A stretch of DNA of 40,475 bases from Rhodoferax sp. (lineage in GTDB: Bacteria; Pseudomonadota; Gammaproteobacteria; Burkholderiales; Burkholderiaceae_C): assembly GCF_030646845.1 (NCBI RefSeq), contig NZ_JAUSLE010000045.1:1-40475 (forward strand). Reading direction: 5' to 3'. Numbering within the stretch: position 1 is the first letter of the stretch; every line of letters begins with the position of its first letter. A program made the position numbers and the translations under genes. Under the pieces are notes generated by a model. It saw only the letters and a list, made by a program, of their open reading frames with translations, searched no databases and had not been told where the DNA came from. This document shows positions 40,033 to 40,475 of this stretch, piece after piece.

Positions 40033-40475
40033 TGCGGGCGGCCTTCGATGCCATGGGTCCGTGGGTCGGTGGCATGATCCCCGCCGCCACCGATGATGCT
40101 GACGATGACCTGGCAGGCAAGCGATACCGGGCCATCTTCATCTCGGATCTGCATCTGGGAACCCCCGGTTGTCAGGCCAGTGCGCTGCTGGACTTCATGA
40201 GACACCATCCCAGTGACTACCTGTACCTGGTGGGCGACATTGTGGACGGCTGGCAATTGCGTCGCCGGTGGTATTGGCCACAATCACACAACGACGTCAT
40301 ACAGAAGCTGCTGCGCCGGGCGCGCAAAGGCTGTCGCATCGTCTACGTGCCAGGCAACCACGATGAGTTTGCCCGTGGCTTCATCGGACACCAGTTTGGT
40401 GGCATTGAAGTGGTGGAGGACGCGATTCACACCACGGCCGATGGGCGAAACATCTGGGTGACACACGGCGACCTG
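40032..40475 (+). CDS. LpxH-like metallophosphoesterase, 5' part only
   Basis: 148 codons are visible and the gene continues past the window end. The calcineurin-type metal motifs are ISDLHLGTPG, GDIVDGWQLRR, GNHDEFARG and the beginning HGDL. It resembles UDP-2,3-diacylglucosamine pyrophosphatase (LpxH) and its paralogues; in related genomes such genes often sit beside olsB, which suggests a lipid-related role. The start codon overlaps the olsB stop by one base (TGATG). The true LpxH or a paralogue cannot be decided here. Confidence 0.85.
   Translation, partial: MRAAFDAMGPWVGGMIPAATDDADDDLAGKRYRAIFISDLHLGTPGCQASALLDFMRHHPSDYLYLVGDIVDGWQLRRRWYWPQSHNDVIQKLLRRARKGCRIVYVPGNHDEFARGFIGHQFGGIEVVEDAIHTTADGRNIWVTHGDL

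Noticed and set aside
1..40475. tRNA, rRNA, CRISPR arrays, transposases or prophage genes
   Set aside because: None was seen on either strand; the gene-free stretches are short and show no cloverleaf or regular spacer pattern.

Overview
The window looks like chromosome of a betaproteobacterium in the Comamonadaceae, close to Rhodoferax, Albidiferax or Polaromonas. The reasons are a GC-rich background, a System I ccmABCDEFGHI cluster with separate ccmH and ccmI, fatty-acid oxidation and OlsB genes of that type, a PEP-CTERM protein, and copies of a short interspersed element with a GGGCTAGAGCC core of the kind I remember from that family. The assignment is by recognition; no database was searched. 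No rRNA, tRNA, CRISPR, transposase or phage gene was seen.

Layout. 1-860: 3' part of an EAL phosphodiesterase gene that runs into the end of a convergent chromate-transporter pair (chrA1-chrA2, 759-1984). 2052-4306 (-): two alpha/beta hydrolases and a GNAT acetyltransferase in one transcription unit. 4381-9100: beta-oxidation block, with thiolase and a FadB-type bifunctional enzyme on the minus strand and a divergent acyl-CoA dehydrogenase; a perfect palindrome abuts a -10 element in the shared control region. 9132-10795: PEP-CTERM protein and MOSC protein. 10976-14895: secreted serine hydrolase divergent from a QseB/QseC-type two-component pair. 14992-16826 (-): crotonase and PlsC-like acyltransferase. 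17029-21523: TetR regulator, HlyD/DevB-type adaptor, FtsX/DevC-type permease, ATPase and two small membrane proteins.

21623-26546 (-) is the most notable part: a compact extracellular-electron-transfer locus. It encodes a decaheme MtrA/DmsE-type cytochrome, an MtrB/PioB-type outer-membrane barrel and an octaheme cytochrome of the tetrathionate-reductase (OTR) family. Both transcription starts, upstream of mtrA and upstream of the octaheme gene, carry an FNR/Anr-like box matching 9 of 10 consensus positions. The sampled composition is clearly more AT-rich than the neighbours, which suggests acquisition. Immediately divergent lies the complete cytochrome c maturation operon (26856-33864), which would attach the 18 hemes these cytochromes need. 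No MtrC/OmcA-type surface cytochrome and no CymA-type quinol dehydrogenase lies in or beside the locus, and the MtrB N-terminus lacks the CXXC of metal-reducing Shewanella.

33865-40475: a possible 19-codon peptide gene with an ideal ribosome-binding site; a secreted helical protein shaped like cytochrome c' but without a heme motif; a CHASE-PAS-GGDEF-EAL protein followed after 3 bases by an ATP-grasp protein with the permuted motif order of eukaryotic-type glutathione synthetase; and olsB overlapping an LpxH-like phosphoesterase gene cut by the window end.

Three 57-base copies of one interspersed element (6548, 10806, 14970) and a degenerate fourth (1465) are spread through the first 15 kb. 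One forms the space between the thiolase and fadB genes, and one supplies the last codons of the acyltransferase.
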